A DNA stretch of 64,000 nt from Dillenia suffruticosa (Eukaryota > Streptophyta > Magnoliopsida > Dilleniales > Dilleniaceae), in contig JAVTVX010000012.1 in assembly GCA_033439265.1 (NCBI GenBank), positions 10,529,001 through 10,593,000 on the forward strand, written 5' to 3'. This document shows positions 45,994 to 57,299 of this stretch, one piece after another. Positions within the stretch are counted from its first letter, which is position 1, and each line of letters starts with the position of its first letter. Under the pieces are notes generated by a model that saw nothing but the letters and a program-made list of their open reading frames with translations, had not been told where the DNA came from and did no database searches. A program made the translations under genes and the position numbers.

Positions 45994-46037
45994 AAACCAG
46001 ACAACTGTTCGGTTCAAACTAGACAACCGTTCGGTTC
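45994..46037 (+). promoter_or_regulatory. 22-bp tandem duplication in the UGT gene B promoter
   Basis: Units AAACCAGACAACTGTTCGGTTC and AAACTAGACAACCGTTCGGTTC (45994-46015, 46016-46037) differ at two bases. Each holds a YAACNG-type core (CAACTG, CAACCG), a known MYB-binding form. They lie about 300 bases before the start codon. A role as a regulatory site is inference. Confidence 0.45.
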
Positions 46038-46331
46038 ATATAATTGAATCCCACTCCCAAAAAGAAAGGGGGGAAAAAACAAGGAATAAACAAGAAAGAA
46101 AAAGTTCCTCTCTCATGTCAGGAAAACGACAGATTAGGTTCACATTCGGTGCGCATTTCCATCACCAATAACTTGGCACTTTGAACCTACAGTCAATATG
46201 AAAACAAAAAGGGTGGATAGGACAAGACATTCTTGAAAAGAAAAAAGAGACGAAACTGAAAAAAGAACAAGATTGAAAATTAATGATCTGTTCTACACAC
46301 TGAAGCAAAATCTAGTCTGCTAGACCCAAAG

Positions 46332-47914
46332 ATGAGCAGCTCAGACTGCGGTGCTTGCAAGCCTCATGCAGTCTGTGTGCCATATCCAACACAAGGCCAC
46401 GTGACTCCTATGATGCAACTCGCAAAGCTTCTTCATTACAGAGGCTTTTACATCACTTTTGTCAACACCCATTTCAACCACAAACGCTTGCTTCGATCCA
46501 AAGGACCCAATTTTCTTAAAGGGTTTCCTGATTTCCAATTCCAATCAATTCCAGATGGGTTGCCAGATTCAGACACCCTTCTGAATCAAGATGTTCCTCT
46601 GCTCTGTGATTCCACACGTAAAAATTGTTTAGGCCCCTTTCAAGTTTTGTTAGCTAAGCTGAATTCGCGTTCTTCTTGTTCTTCTGGAGTGCCTCCTGTC
46701 ACTTGCATTGTTTCAGATGGGGTCATGAGTTTTGCCATTAAAGCAGCTGAAGAGCTTGGAATACCTGAGGTTCAATTATGGACTGCCTCTAGTTGTAGCT
46801 TCATGGGCTATCTTCATTTTGAACAACTCAAGAAAAGAGGCATTATTCCCTTCCAAGGTACTTCAAAAATGTTTACTGCTTCACATATTGTCATTTTTCT
46901 CCTTAATTTTTCATTTAGACTCCTTTTGTTTTGTGGAAAATTAACACTTTTGAGAAGGAAATGAAATTTTGGTTTGAATCAGATGAAGATGTGAAAAGGG
47001 AAGGTTATATGGAGACACCTATTGATTGGATTCCGGGTTTCAAAGATATTAGGTACAAGGACATCCCAAACTATGTCGGATTCAATGATCCCAACAATAT
47101 CATGTATGATTTCATGGGGGGAGAAGCACAGAACTGCTTCAAATCTCCTGCAATCCTCTTCAACTCTTTCGATGATTTTGAAAAAGAAGTCTTAGATGCA
47201 ATTGCCATCAAATTTCCTAACATATACACCATTGGCCCTCTTCACTTACTTGGCAAGCACATGCCAAACGGTCCATCCAAGTCACTTAATCTAAACTTGT
47301 GGACAGAAGATACAGAGTGTTTTGGATGGCTAAACAAGTGGGAACCGAGCTCTGTTGTTTATGTGAACTATGGAAGCGTGGCTGTTTTGACAGACGATGA
47401 GGTAGAAGAATTTGCTTGGGGATTAGCAAACAGTGGGCACCCATTTTTGTGGGTAATTCGACCGGATGTTGCCATGGGGAAGAATGTGAATTTGCCTAAT
47501 GAATTTTTTGAGGAGATTAAGGGTAGAGGTTTACTAGTGAGTTGGTGCTTGCAAGATCAAGTACTCTCCCATGCTTCTATTGGCGCATTCCTGACTCATT
47601 GTGGGTGGAATTCAACTCTTGAAAGCATATCTGCAGGCGTGCCGGTGATTTGTTGGCCTTTCTTTGCAGATCAGCACATCAACTGTCGATATGCATGCAC
47701 GACTTGGGGCATTGGTTTGGAGGTCAGTCATACTGTACGACGCGATGAACTTGAAGCTCTTGTTAAGGAAATGATGGAAGGTGAGAGGGGGAAGAAATTG
47801 AGGAATAATGCAAAGGAATGGAAAAGGAAAGCAGAAGCAGCCACTGATTTTGGAGGATCTTCTTACATTAATTTTGAGAAAGTTATTAGGAGTGACCTGA
47901 AACATGAAAAGTAA
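46332..47914 (+). CDS. UDP-glucosyltransferase, UGT85A type (gene B)
   Basis: Exons 46332-46857 and 46983-47914, phase-1 GT-AG intron of 125 bases at the same site as in gene A, 485 residues. Catalytic His23 is in '[17 protein letters not shown]', and Asp129 in 'CIVSDGVM'. The PSPG box spans residues 363-406 with Trp at position 22 and final Gln, favouring UDP-glucose. The box starts WCLQ where WCPQ is usual. The N-terminal half, which sets acceptor choice, differs clearly from gene A (for example '[12 protein letters not shown]' against 'NSFPELPA'), so different acceptors are plausible. The cytosolic C-terminus keeps '[19 protein letters not shown]', which gene A lacks in part. The start is the first ATG of the frame. 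No disruption was seen; it is probably functional. Confidence 0.93.
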
Positions 47915-48261
47915 CTTCTCATGTGGCCTAGGATTTTAGTTCAAATGTTGCACTGAATGACTAAAAATTATTATTTGTCATAAAGGCTCTGCTTCCTTTT
48001 TGCTCTGTTATGCTTTTGAGGGGTTTGGTAATCTAAAATATACTTATAAGATGGAGTCGATGCCTTTTGCAATGTCACTTTTCTAAAAGCTTATTTTTCT
48101 CCCAAAATTTGGTATGCAGCTGGGACAATGAGAATAACATATAGGATACAATGAAAACTAATATTTAATTTTATTTTTTATTGACAAAATTAAATCCCCA
48201 GGCACTTGTAAGAAAATTGTAAATTACCTAATTATCATATTTTCTATGTAAAATATTGCAG
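47915..48261. other. 3' flank of UGT gene B
   Basis: Probable 3' untranslated sequence and short spacer; no further gene. Confidence 0.4.
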
Positions 48262-49260
48262 AAGAGTTTTTGAATACAACAACAAAGTGAATCTTTATCC
48301 CAATATTTTGGGGTCGGTCATTTGAGAGACAAATATGAAAATAATTAAAATAAATAAATAAATACAAAGATAAATGAATAATAAATATATATATATATAT
48401 ATATATTTCTAGAATATGATAGTTTAATTTGTGCTGATTCTCCTACGTCACTCATTTCTATTCAAAATTATCTTCTTTTCTAAATTCTTAACTATCATAT
48501 CTTTATGAATAGATTATATCAATATTTTTAACAGTTTATCCCTATATTTTATTAGCTCTCCTATATTTAAGTTCTCGATTCTTTTAATCAGTGGACCCAT
48601 CGGTCTTCTTTGCACATGTCCAAACCACTTTAGACGACACTCTCACATCTTCTCCACAATTAAACTAACTTTCAACTTATTACGAATATTTTTTTTTCTA
48701 ATTCTATCTTTTTTAGTTTTGTCAGACATCCAAATATCATTATTTCTGTTACGACCATTTTTTATTCTTATTGTTGTTTAATAACTCAACACTCAGTACC
48801 ATACAATAGTACAGATCTAATCGTGATTCTATTGAACTTTCCATTCAAATGCATTGGTATCATGCGATTACAAAAAATTTCGAATGTTTTTTTTCATTTC
48901 ATCAAACCCGCTTGTATTTTATAGTTCATATTTCCATCTATATTACCATCGTTTTGAATAATAGAATTTAGATATTTAAATCATTCATTTTTTGTATATT
49001 TTGTTCATCTATACTAATCATTTTTTCATCATTCTGATTACTGTTGCTAAATCTACTCAGTCTAAACTCTCGAGATTCTAGTGTGACCCTCTATAGCTCT
49101 AATTTAGCACTAATACATTCTCTAATTTTATTAACTAATACTATATCATTTATAAAAAATATATATTATGATATTTTATCTTAAATATTTTTTATGATTT
49201 TATCCGTTAAGATTATAAATAGAATTGAGCTTAATGCTAATTCTTAATAGAGCCCAATGT
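48262..49260 (-). mobile_element. RTE-type LINE, 3' fragment
   Basis: On the minus strand the sequence gives broken pieces of the plant RTE reverse transcriptase end: 'MPMHLNGKFNR', then 'LLYGTEC' (about 48800-48820) and 'LKWFGHVQRRPMG' (about 48595-48640). The 3' tail contains 'ACCCCAAAATATTGGGATAA', typical of such elements near their end. Frames are broken and the 5' part is absent. A TA-repeat (48386-48406) lies in the tail. It directly follows UGT gene B. Confidence 0.65.
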
Positions 49261-50339
49261 TAATTGGGCATAAGAGTTTTTGAATAAAGGAAAAAAAAAT
49301 TGATGTGAATGGCTTGTTTGTTTCTGTAATGAACCATCCTTTCAACAAGGTCACATTATGTTGGTACCTTTTCAACAAGTTAGGACATAACATGTTGTCA
49401 TAATTATAATACATAGTATATTTGTATAATTATAATATAACCTATATGTACAAACCAGTCGGCATGATATTTGTACTTTTGGCTTTTTTAGTGATTTGTC
49501 TCAATTTTTTTTCTAATTTTCTAAATAGAACAAATGCCCACTCCATTTTCAAACGACTTGAACCTTCTTTTGGTGACGTGTTACTACTAGTCCAAATTGT
49601 ATGATAGAGCAACTCCAAACTAACAATCCCTTTTGACTGGTTAGGCATATACAATGAGTGCCTTATTTGATTGATACTCAAAGCCTGGAGTCCATATCCT
49701 TTTATGAGTATTGTTGGTCAAGTTTTATCCCTTGTGCCCCACTTCTCACTCATGTAGACAGATCCTTATATGATTACCCTTGTTGCAGAAGATTGGATGT
49801 AAATAGCACATAAACGATTATATTAAATAATCATCTTAAGATAATTTAAAAAAAAAGGATAATTTAATAATATAATATATTATTATAACTATACCAACAA
49901 CAATTATTAAATAAAAAAAAACAAAATTTAAAGAAATTCAGTCAAATATACCTACATTCTCGAAGGCTATAAAAATAATATTTTACTAATATTCAATAAA
50001 ATATTACGAAAGATAAAAAAAATTATCTAAAAAAATGAGAGGCAATTTGTGGTGCTTCAACTAAAGGGGGGCTATTTTATAGGCAAGGAACTCCCATCAT
50101 CCCCACTTACCAAATCCGCACTTACCGATCAATGTGTGATTCTCTCCCATCTTTTTTTTTTTTGCACATATTTCAAATCTCTACCTTGACCAAAAAAAAA
50201 AATGCTTACAACTCTATCCTACAATTTATTGTAGTGTTTACAATTTTCAATTTTTAATAGTATTGATCAAGTTCAAACAAAATTGAAATTTGACTACAAC
50301 CACTACATTTGTCATCATATCAACAGAATTTTCAGATGT
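49261..50339. other. AT-rich intergenic sequence
   Basis: No gene was found. There are several A and T homopolymers and two TTCAACAAG direct repeats (about 49340 and 49370). Confidence 0.35.
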
Positions 50340-51870
50340 TAGAATTTCTAGATTGTAATTCCACATTCTTTTAAAATCTCCCCTACGAAGTGATAACGAA
50401 CATTGATTTGCTTTATCCTTGCATGATAAACTTGATTCTTTACAAAATGAATTGTACTATGACTATCACAATATATTTTGATGTGTTTCTATTTCAGTCC
50501 CAATTCACCAAGCAACCCTTGAAGCCAAATTGCTTCCTTCACAACTTTTGTAATTGTCATTTATTCTGTCTCTGTAGAAGACAAAGTAACTATTGACTGT
50601 AAGGTAAACTTCCAACTCACTAATACCTTTGCAAGAGTAAACATATAATCAATAGTTGATCAACATTTGTCTAAATCACCAGCATAGTCAGAATCACAAT
50701 ACACAACTATGTGTTGACTATTTTGCTTGTCCTGCTAAAATATCAAACCAAAATTTGTGGTATTCAGAATATATCGTAGAATCTATTTCATAGCTTGCCA
50801 ATACTCCTTTTCAAGGCCATGCATGTACCTACTCACAACTCCAATTACATGTAAGTATCGGGTCTTGTACACACCATAGCATACATTAGCCCATCATTGC
50901 ATATGGTACTTTTGACATGTATTTCCGTTCTGTATCGTTCTTTGGTGACATGGATGCACTAAACTTGAAATGAGTAGCAAGCGGGGTACTAACTGTTTTG
51001 ACCTCTTATTCATGTCAAAACGTTTTAGTACCTTAATTAAATATTCTTTTTGTGATAAACAAAACATCCCCAATTTCCTATTTCTGGTAATTTCCATACC
51101 GAGAATCTTCTTTGGTTTACTTAAATCTTTCATCTCAAACTTCCTTTTCAATTAAGTTTTCAATTTCTCAATTTTTATCTTACTTCTAGAGGTTATCAAC
51201 ATATCATCAATATAAGAAGATGATAAGTCTAGTTGTTTGTGCAAATACATGCAGTTATCATATTTGCTTCTTGTGTACTTCTGTCCTATCATAAACTTGT
51301 CAAATCGCTTGTGTCATTGCCTTAGAGATTGATTTAATCTATTAAATGATTTTTCAAGTTTGCACACCATGTTTTTTTTCCCAGTAATTTTGAATTCTTC
51401 TAGTTGAGTCGTAGATTTTCTCATTCAAATCTCCATGTAAAAATGTAGTTTTTACATCCAACTGAACTAGTTCTATATCCAACTGTGCTACCAAAATCAA
51501 CAAGATTCTGATGGAGGAATACTTTACAACTGGAGAAAAAATTTCATTATAATCAATTTTTCCTTTTTAACTGTAATTGATTCAAGTTGTTGTGGGGATT
51601 TTTAAGTCTATACCTCTTCTTCATTTGACTCTTCTTCTACTATAAGAGAGTCACTATCAGCTTTTTCATTTGCTGGGATAATTCTACATCTTTCAAACTC
51701 CATCTTTCAATATTTTTCAGAGTTATTTTAAATATGGTAGATTCATCAAAAGTAATATTTCTATTGAAAATTACTTTCTTTGCTTCTGGATACCAAAGGC
51801 GATAATCTTTTACCCCAGTTGTGATCTCCATAAAGATTGCCTTCTTTGCTTTAGGATCCAATTTTTACTC
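50340..51870 (-). pseudogene. Ty1/Copia pol fragment (element 3)
   Basis: Minus-strand order: the integrase end ('GVKDYRLWYPEAKKVIFNR', 51750-51815), RT with 'MVCKLEKSFNRLNQSLRQ' (about 51300-51370) and 'YIDDMLITS' (about 51195-51220), the connection ('FEMKDLSKPKKILGMEITR', 51085-51140) and a faded RNase H (50340-50600). It differs from Copia 1 and 2 in sequence. Stops occur throughout, and no LTRs were found. Confidence 0.75.
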
Positions 51871-52913
51871 CTTAATATGATAATATGCAATAAAATCAAA
51901 TACATGCAAACAATTATAATTTGTAGCAGACTTTCTTAGAAGTCATGACAGCTGATAAATCCAAAAATTTTAAAAATCTAAATCCTGTCCGACAGTGTTT
52001 TATTTTAGTACCGAGCAAGACTAAGCCATTAGCTTTAACAATATAAGGAATTTATTAAAATGAGTAAGGTGTTAGCTCAATAAAATTTGAAAAAAATAAG
52101 AACATCATCAATAATACTATATAGAAAAGGAAATATAATGGTTAAAAATATCATTTATTATTCTTTGAAATTTAATATGAGTATTTTTAGATCAAAACAC
52201 ATGATTGTCCATTCATATTGACCAAAAGAAATATTAAAAGCTATTTTATATTGAATATTTTAATTTATTTGAATTTGTCAAAATCCTTATTTTATGTCAA
52301 ATTTGGAAAAGGAATGAAATTATAATATATCTATTCAAGGGTTTTGTTGAGAGGATTGTAATTGATGAGAAGTTTAGCTTAATTTCAAACATAGGAATCA
52401 AAACAACTAAAATGAGATCTTGACGGCTTTATTAAATTTTTTTGCCTAATGAACTGTCTATTTATATATATATATATAACACGTACATTAGAATTGGATC
52501 AGAAAAAAACATGTTCGTTACGATGCCAAAAGGCATTAGAAACGTCTGAACAAACTTCATTAACAAATTGTTGGATAAATAGATGAATCTTGGAATAAAT
52601 AAATATCATTAATTATTATATTAAACAAATTTAAAATAGGTTTCAGTTTCTAATATATCAGTCCTAAATCTTCACAGCTAACATTAAAGTGATATATAGA
52701 AGTTATAAATGATAATCCGAAAATGACTTGAATAGAAACATTTTTGGCTGAAATTAAAACTCTATTTAACGCAGATGCCATCTTAACATAGTTTATCATT
52801 AGATAATTAGTCATTAATATGGAAAAAAGATCCATTAGGAGTGCTAAATCTTTAAGAGGTTTTTTGGTAGTATCTTGTGGCTATTTTTTTTTTTTTTTGG
52901 CTATTGGTTCTTC
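51871..52913. other. AT-rich intergenic sequence
   Basis: No gene or clear repeat was seen apart from short AT tracts. It may include diverged Copia 3 flank. Confidence 0.3.
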
Positions 52914-53083
52914 TTTTTGTGGTTTTTTTCATCAATAACCAAGTTTTGTCCGACTAATTCGATTCGAATATTATAATATTCATTTTTTGGGTTGTTTCTC
53001 CCAAATCTTTTTTCCATCATTCCCAAATTTCGAACTCGAAATCTCTGATTAAGAAATAGAGTGACCAAACATTTAATCCAAAG
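52914..53083 (-). mobile_element. SINE copy E, diverged
   Basis: Oriented like copy C, which follows 13 bases beyond its end. On the minus strand the 5' end has 'GAGTTCGAAATTTGGG', a box-B-like tRNA remnant, then 'GAATCGAATTAGTCGGAC', the family's core, and a T-rich left end. A possible short duplication GTTCTT is on both sides. It is the most diverged of the longer copies. Confidence 0.6.
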
Positions 53084-53106
53084 GAGTTCTTGTTGCATAA
53101 CATTTC

Positions 53107-53300
53107 TTTTTTTGGTACATTGGTTTGGTCACCATTCAGTATCCAGAGTTTTATCCTGATTAATCTAGATCAACCGCTGCAGGGCCTATTTTGAGAGGCA
53201 GATCTCCAAACATTATTTTTTTCGTAATCAGGGGGAGTCAAACTTTCGATCTGATTAAGGGACGAAAGTATCCATACTATCCGTGCTAATAAGTGTTAGT
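53107..53300 (-). mobile_element. SINE copy C, full length
   Basis: 194 bases between perfect 10-bp duplications ATAACATTTC (53097-53106 and 53301-53310). On the minus strand it begins 'TTAGCACGGATAG', resembling a tRNA box A, then 'AAGTTTGACTCCCCCTG' as box B, the core 'GATTAATCAGGAT', and a short A tail. Its length and layout match copy B. Confidence 0.85.
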
Positions 53301-53310
53301 ATAACATTTC

Positions 53311-54200
53311 GATCTCCTCGTGAGTCTATCAGTGCAATTGTTGACATTTTGATGGCTAGATGGCCTGCTTAACTTGGTATGGCCTTGAGACAGCCCACAA
53401 TTATTTTAGTGCGGCTTTGGGTTTTGTGGTCTCCCTTCAAAATTATAATCCGTCCCAACTTTGTGTTAGGTCCGAGTGTGGTCTTCGGCTGGACCGCGTT
53501 TATGCCCATATTTTTTTACTTAATAGCCTAAATACCAAATTGAAATCTAATTCATTTCATATTCACGTCTAGTTGTTTTTCGCCAAAAAAAAAGTTATTT
53601 TACTCTACTAAGTTTTTTTTTTTTTTTTTAAAAAAAACCATTAGTATCTGTTAATCATGTTAATTTTGATTAAATCTGATCAGAATAAATTATATTTTTA
53701 AAAAATAAAACTCATGCGGTGTCTATCATAGAATCGTTAATATGAGGCTTGAAGAGGTTCTCTCGGGGAGGCTGTTCCAGATTACCATGTTTAGAGATAA
53801 CTTGGATAAATGGAAGGATATTTTGGATGGCTTCCATTTAGTGGGTGAACCGGGCAATGCTGATTTTGTTGACTACTACTTCCATCTACACCCAAGCATT
53901 CGCATCCGTCGACTAATGAGTGGACATGTGTCAATTCTGTGCTTTTCTTTACTGCACTATCATACGTCCAATTTTATTCATATTTAATTGAGCCATAATT
54001 AACGGGAATTTAAGAATATACTTAGTAACTTATATTTGCGAATGCAAGTGCATAGTTGACAAGCAATTGATTAGGAATTTTATTTTATTTTTAGCAGGAT
54101 TCCATGTTGGACAATGCACCATAAATCATAATTACCATAGTCTTTTCTATATTTATAAGTTTATCATTTACAAGAGTTCTTGAAAATGGGAAGTTAAAAA
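53311..54200. other. Unassigned sequence with one open frame
   Basis: A frame at 53742-53987 contains 'RDNLDKWKDILDGFHLVG' and has a coding-like composition, but I do not recognise it and it has no clear start context. It could be a gene fragment. The rest shows T-runs only. Confidence 0.25.
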
Positions 54201-54314
54201 CAAAACAGCCCACGATTTTCAAATTTACCTAATTTTTGTTTAAATTCCGAAGTCAGTATAGGTCCATCTAGCAAAATTTGAGAACACAAAACGGCCCACG
54301 ATTTCAAATTTACC
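54201..54314 (+). repeat. Direct repeat, 29 bp, 86-bp period
   Basis: CAAAACAGCCCACGATTTTCAAATTTACC (54201-54229 region) recurs at 54287-54314 with one substitution and one T less. It lies about 200 bases upstream of the WAK-type pseudogene. Confidence 0.6.
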
Positions 54315-54506
54315 AAATTTACCACTCTCAAGACAAGTGAGAACACAACCTGTCACGTGATCCTAAGAACCGAATCATATACTAGCAAAAAGAAGCTTCA
54401 TACCTTTCAAAAGTTTCCACCACTTTCTAATTGCTTACCCACAATCCCACCAAGAGAAAAACTAGAAAGAGAGATGCAATTTTTTCTTTTCTTTTTCCTA
54501 TGAGAG

Positions 54507-55490
54507 ATGCAATTCCTCCTCATCCATCCCTTCCTCCTATTTCCTACCCATTCTTGCACCAGACCCACGAGCATGCAATTCTACTTGCGGCTTACTGAGC
54601 GTGAGGTACTCACTTTCTCCCCCTACGTGACATGCGATCAAGCATCAGATCAGCTCCTCCTCACTATTCACACAGGTTCTTACGCCGTAGCTACCATATC
54701 CTACTCAACTTCTACCTTAACCATCACCCCACCCTCCACGTCCAATTGTACTTCCATCAAACTTTCTTTCTCTAACTTGGGCCTTGATTGGGCAGGCCCA
54801 TTTCAACACGGCCCATCAATTTTCTTCCTCATTTCATGCAATCCACCCCCTTCTCTCACCTTTTAAGGATGGCCCGTTTGTGACCCGTCTTTATCTCACT
54901 TTCGTGCTAGCTTTGCCATTTTTTTTTCACCGGCCAACACGTGTTGCGTCAATGCGCCCGTGAATCTCAATCCGAAAGATGAATTGGATCTTCGGGCCTT
55001 ACAATGTGGCACATATATGTCGGTTGTTTCACTCGGAATTGCCCAACTGACCCGATCCGATAGGAATATGGGGTTGAGTTGTGATATGACCATGGAAACA
55101 TGGATATTTACGAGAATACGACCGCGTGTGACGTGATGGATGCGAGAGAAGTGAAGAGATTTGTGGGTATATCACGGCCAGTAATAAGTTTGTTTGTGTA
55201 AGAATGAATACAAGTATCGATGCGGGTTGGATTAACTGGATGTGGAGTTGAATTCTCTTAATTATTATCGAGGTTCGACTTTCGCTGGGAGTATCGAGCC
55301 CTTATGTGTATGAAGTGTGAGACCCGTTCTCCGAAAATGAGTCACTGCAGCGGTCGGTTCAGATTAGTCGGGACGAAATCCTGAATCCCGGACAGTGTCC
55401 AAAACAAGATACAAAAAAAGAATGAATACAAGCGTTGATTGTGACAACTATTGTTTCGGGTGATGGAGCTCCGCTTCTATCATAGTCCAT
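54507..55490 (+). pseudogene. WAK-type galacturonan-binding-domain protein, pseudogene
   Basis: 54507-54866 begins with a hydrophobic leader and contains 'FSPYVTCDQASDQLLLTI', then 'GSYAVATISYSTSTLTITPP' and 'NLGLDWAGPFQHGPS'. After a stop at 54864-54866 the same frame continues with 'PANTCCVNAPVNLNPKDELD'. This cysteine pattern is that of plant GUB_WAK_bind proteins, which sit at the cell surface and bind pectin. Lesions: an early frameshifting deletion around 54585-54615 that removes part of the first Cys module ('TCGLLSVRY' lies in another frame), the premature TAA, and another shift near 55060 ('YDHGNMDIYENTTACDV' in the new frame). A SINE at 55215-55418 follows, after which 'TSVDCDNYCFG' resumes. 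It is not functional as read. Confidence 0.65.
55215..55418 (+). mobile_element. SINE copy D, full length, inside the WAK-type pseudogene
   Basis: About 204 bases between AGAATGAATACAAG (55201-55214) and AGAATGAATACAAG (55419-55432), a perfect 14-bp duplication. This is the only copy on the plus strand. It has 'GAGGTTCGACTTTCGC' as box B, then 'GTTCAGATTAGTCGGGACGA', 'TCCCGGACAGTGTCCAAAAC' and an A-rich tail. Coding similarity of the pseudogene continues directly after the right duplication. Confidence 0.85.
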
Positions 55491-56640
55491 GAGTTTCTTA
55501 ATTAATTTTCTTTTTATTTATAACCATTTTTATGTCTACATATGGGTAAGTAAGTTATATGTGCAAAATTATGTGTTATAAAGTGTTTTGTAAATTTAAA
55601 TTCATTTAAAAGTGATCTATTAAAATTTTAAATAATTTAAACTTTAATATATCTTATAAGATGTGACTTACAAATTTAAGGGATAATTTTTATCTTTTCG
55701 ATTGGGATTAAGATAAAATTCACCAGAGATAACAAAGCTAATTAAAATAAAAATAGCAATAGATAACAAAGTTATTTATATATAGTAGTTATGATTCCCA
55801 AATCACAAACTTTTGTTTTTTAGTTTTTGGCATCTAATCAGGGATATTAAAGGGGTTGTTTGTGAATTTGGGAGGCCAACCATATGGTTCTAAGTAGCAA
55901 TTGGACACTATGGATTCAGAAATACTTCTGCTTATAGATCTAATAATTTCTTGATAATTTAGTGAGATTTTTGATATATATGTTATGGTCATCAAAGAGT
56001 TATTTTCTAACAAATGGTTTCAAAGCCATGATCTATTGAATTATATTTATATATATGTATGTATATATGATTTTTATTCGTTGGAGATGTGTAAAAAAGA
56101 AAAAAAATTAAAGAAAAATTTTATTTTTCATCTTATTTGATTCGTTTTAAAAGATTCAAAAATCGAATTAATTTTTATTAACAGAATTACAGTTAAGAAA
56201 ATTGGTTTAATTGATGAAATATGAGGATTACTTCCTTAATTTGTGGCTGCATGTTATGGGTTAAAAAAATATGTCATTTTAACAAAGTTAAATTCACATG
56301 TATTTACTTAAATTGAGACTCTTTATCCAAATGATCTGTGGTTGACTCCTAGTTACGTTAACGATGTTAAGAACCGACAAAACTTTTAAGTATGATAGGA
56401 CATTATTGCTCTATGGATAGAATTATTGTTTCTTGAAATTTAAAACAAATATAACACTATTGCTTTATGGATAGCATGACATGATAGTTATAAGACGAAA
56501 TAGTGACCGACGAGAGTGAAAGCGGGTAGGGGATGGAAGGGAGCCACGCAAGGGAACCATTAATCACAACCAAGGAAGAAGATCATCTTTAGAGGAGCAC
56601 AAAGAAGGCAAAAGCAAAAGAGGTAATCTCCTGCCACGAA
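55491..56640. other. AT-rich intergenic sequence
   Basis: No gene was seen. A TATATAT stretch lies near 56045-56070, with several poly(A) and poly(T) runs. Confidence 0.35.
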
Positions 56641-56649
56641 GCTAAACGC

Positions 56650-57260
56650 TCTTTCAAGGTGATGTTAATGGGCCAAAGTAGTAGTATGTCATGCTTTGAT
56701 GACATGGGTGGACTAGACTCTGATTCGGAGTCAAAGTACCTAGAAAGTGAAGATATTGCAAGCTCCGCTGAGGATACTGACATTTCTGAAGTTAAAGTGT
56801 CAAATTCTACTTTAAAGGATCTTTGGAAGCCATGGAGGAAAGCACTGATCATCAAACTCTTGGGTAAGACTAGAAGTTATCAACTAATGTCTATAAAGGT
56901 AAACCACATGTGGAGACCAGAGGGACACTTAGAGTTATTCGACCTAGGAGAGAGCTTCTTCCTTGTCAAATTCTCCAACAAACAAGACTATGAATATATA
57001 CTATCGATGGGCCTTGACTTTTCCATGGTCATTATCTTACTGTGAAAAAATGGAGACTGGTATATGTTAGAAGATGAAAAAATTAAGTCCACTGCAGTGT
57101 GGTTACGTCTCCCCCATCTGCCCATTGAGTTTTTTAATGAAGACATTTTATTTGAGATCGAAAATTGGAAAAGCAGTGGGAAAGGCCATGGACTTCCGAG
57201 TGGATAAAGCTCGGAGGAGGGTTGGTGATGAATCGAGAAGTGTTGACATTTATCACATCA
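56650..57260 (+). pseudogene. LINE ORF1 fragment with DUF4283
   Basis: The frame 56659-57045 has an acidic/Ser-rich start, then 'WRKALIIKLLGKTRSYQLM' and 'MWRPEGHLELFDLGESFFLV', the DUF4283 core found in ORF1-type proteins of plant L1 LINEs. After a shift near 57030, 'EDEKIKSTAVWLRLPHLPIE' continues to about 57130, and 'GKAVGKAMDFRVDKARR' follows in another frame. No zinc knuckle and no reverse transcriptase follow; minus-strand Gypsy sequence comes next. Confidence 0.7.
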
Positions 57261-57299
57261 TCTGACGTAAGTCTCTGCATCGATCCTTATAGTGGGCTA

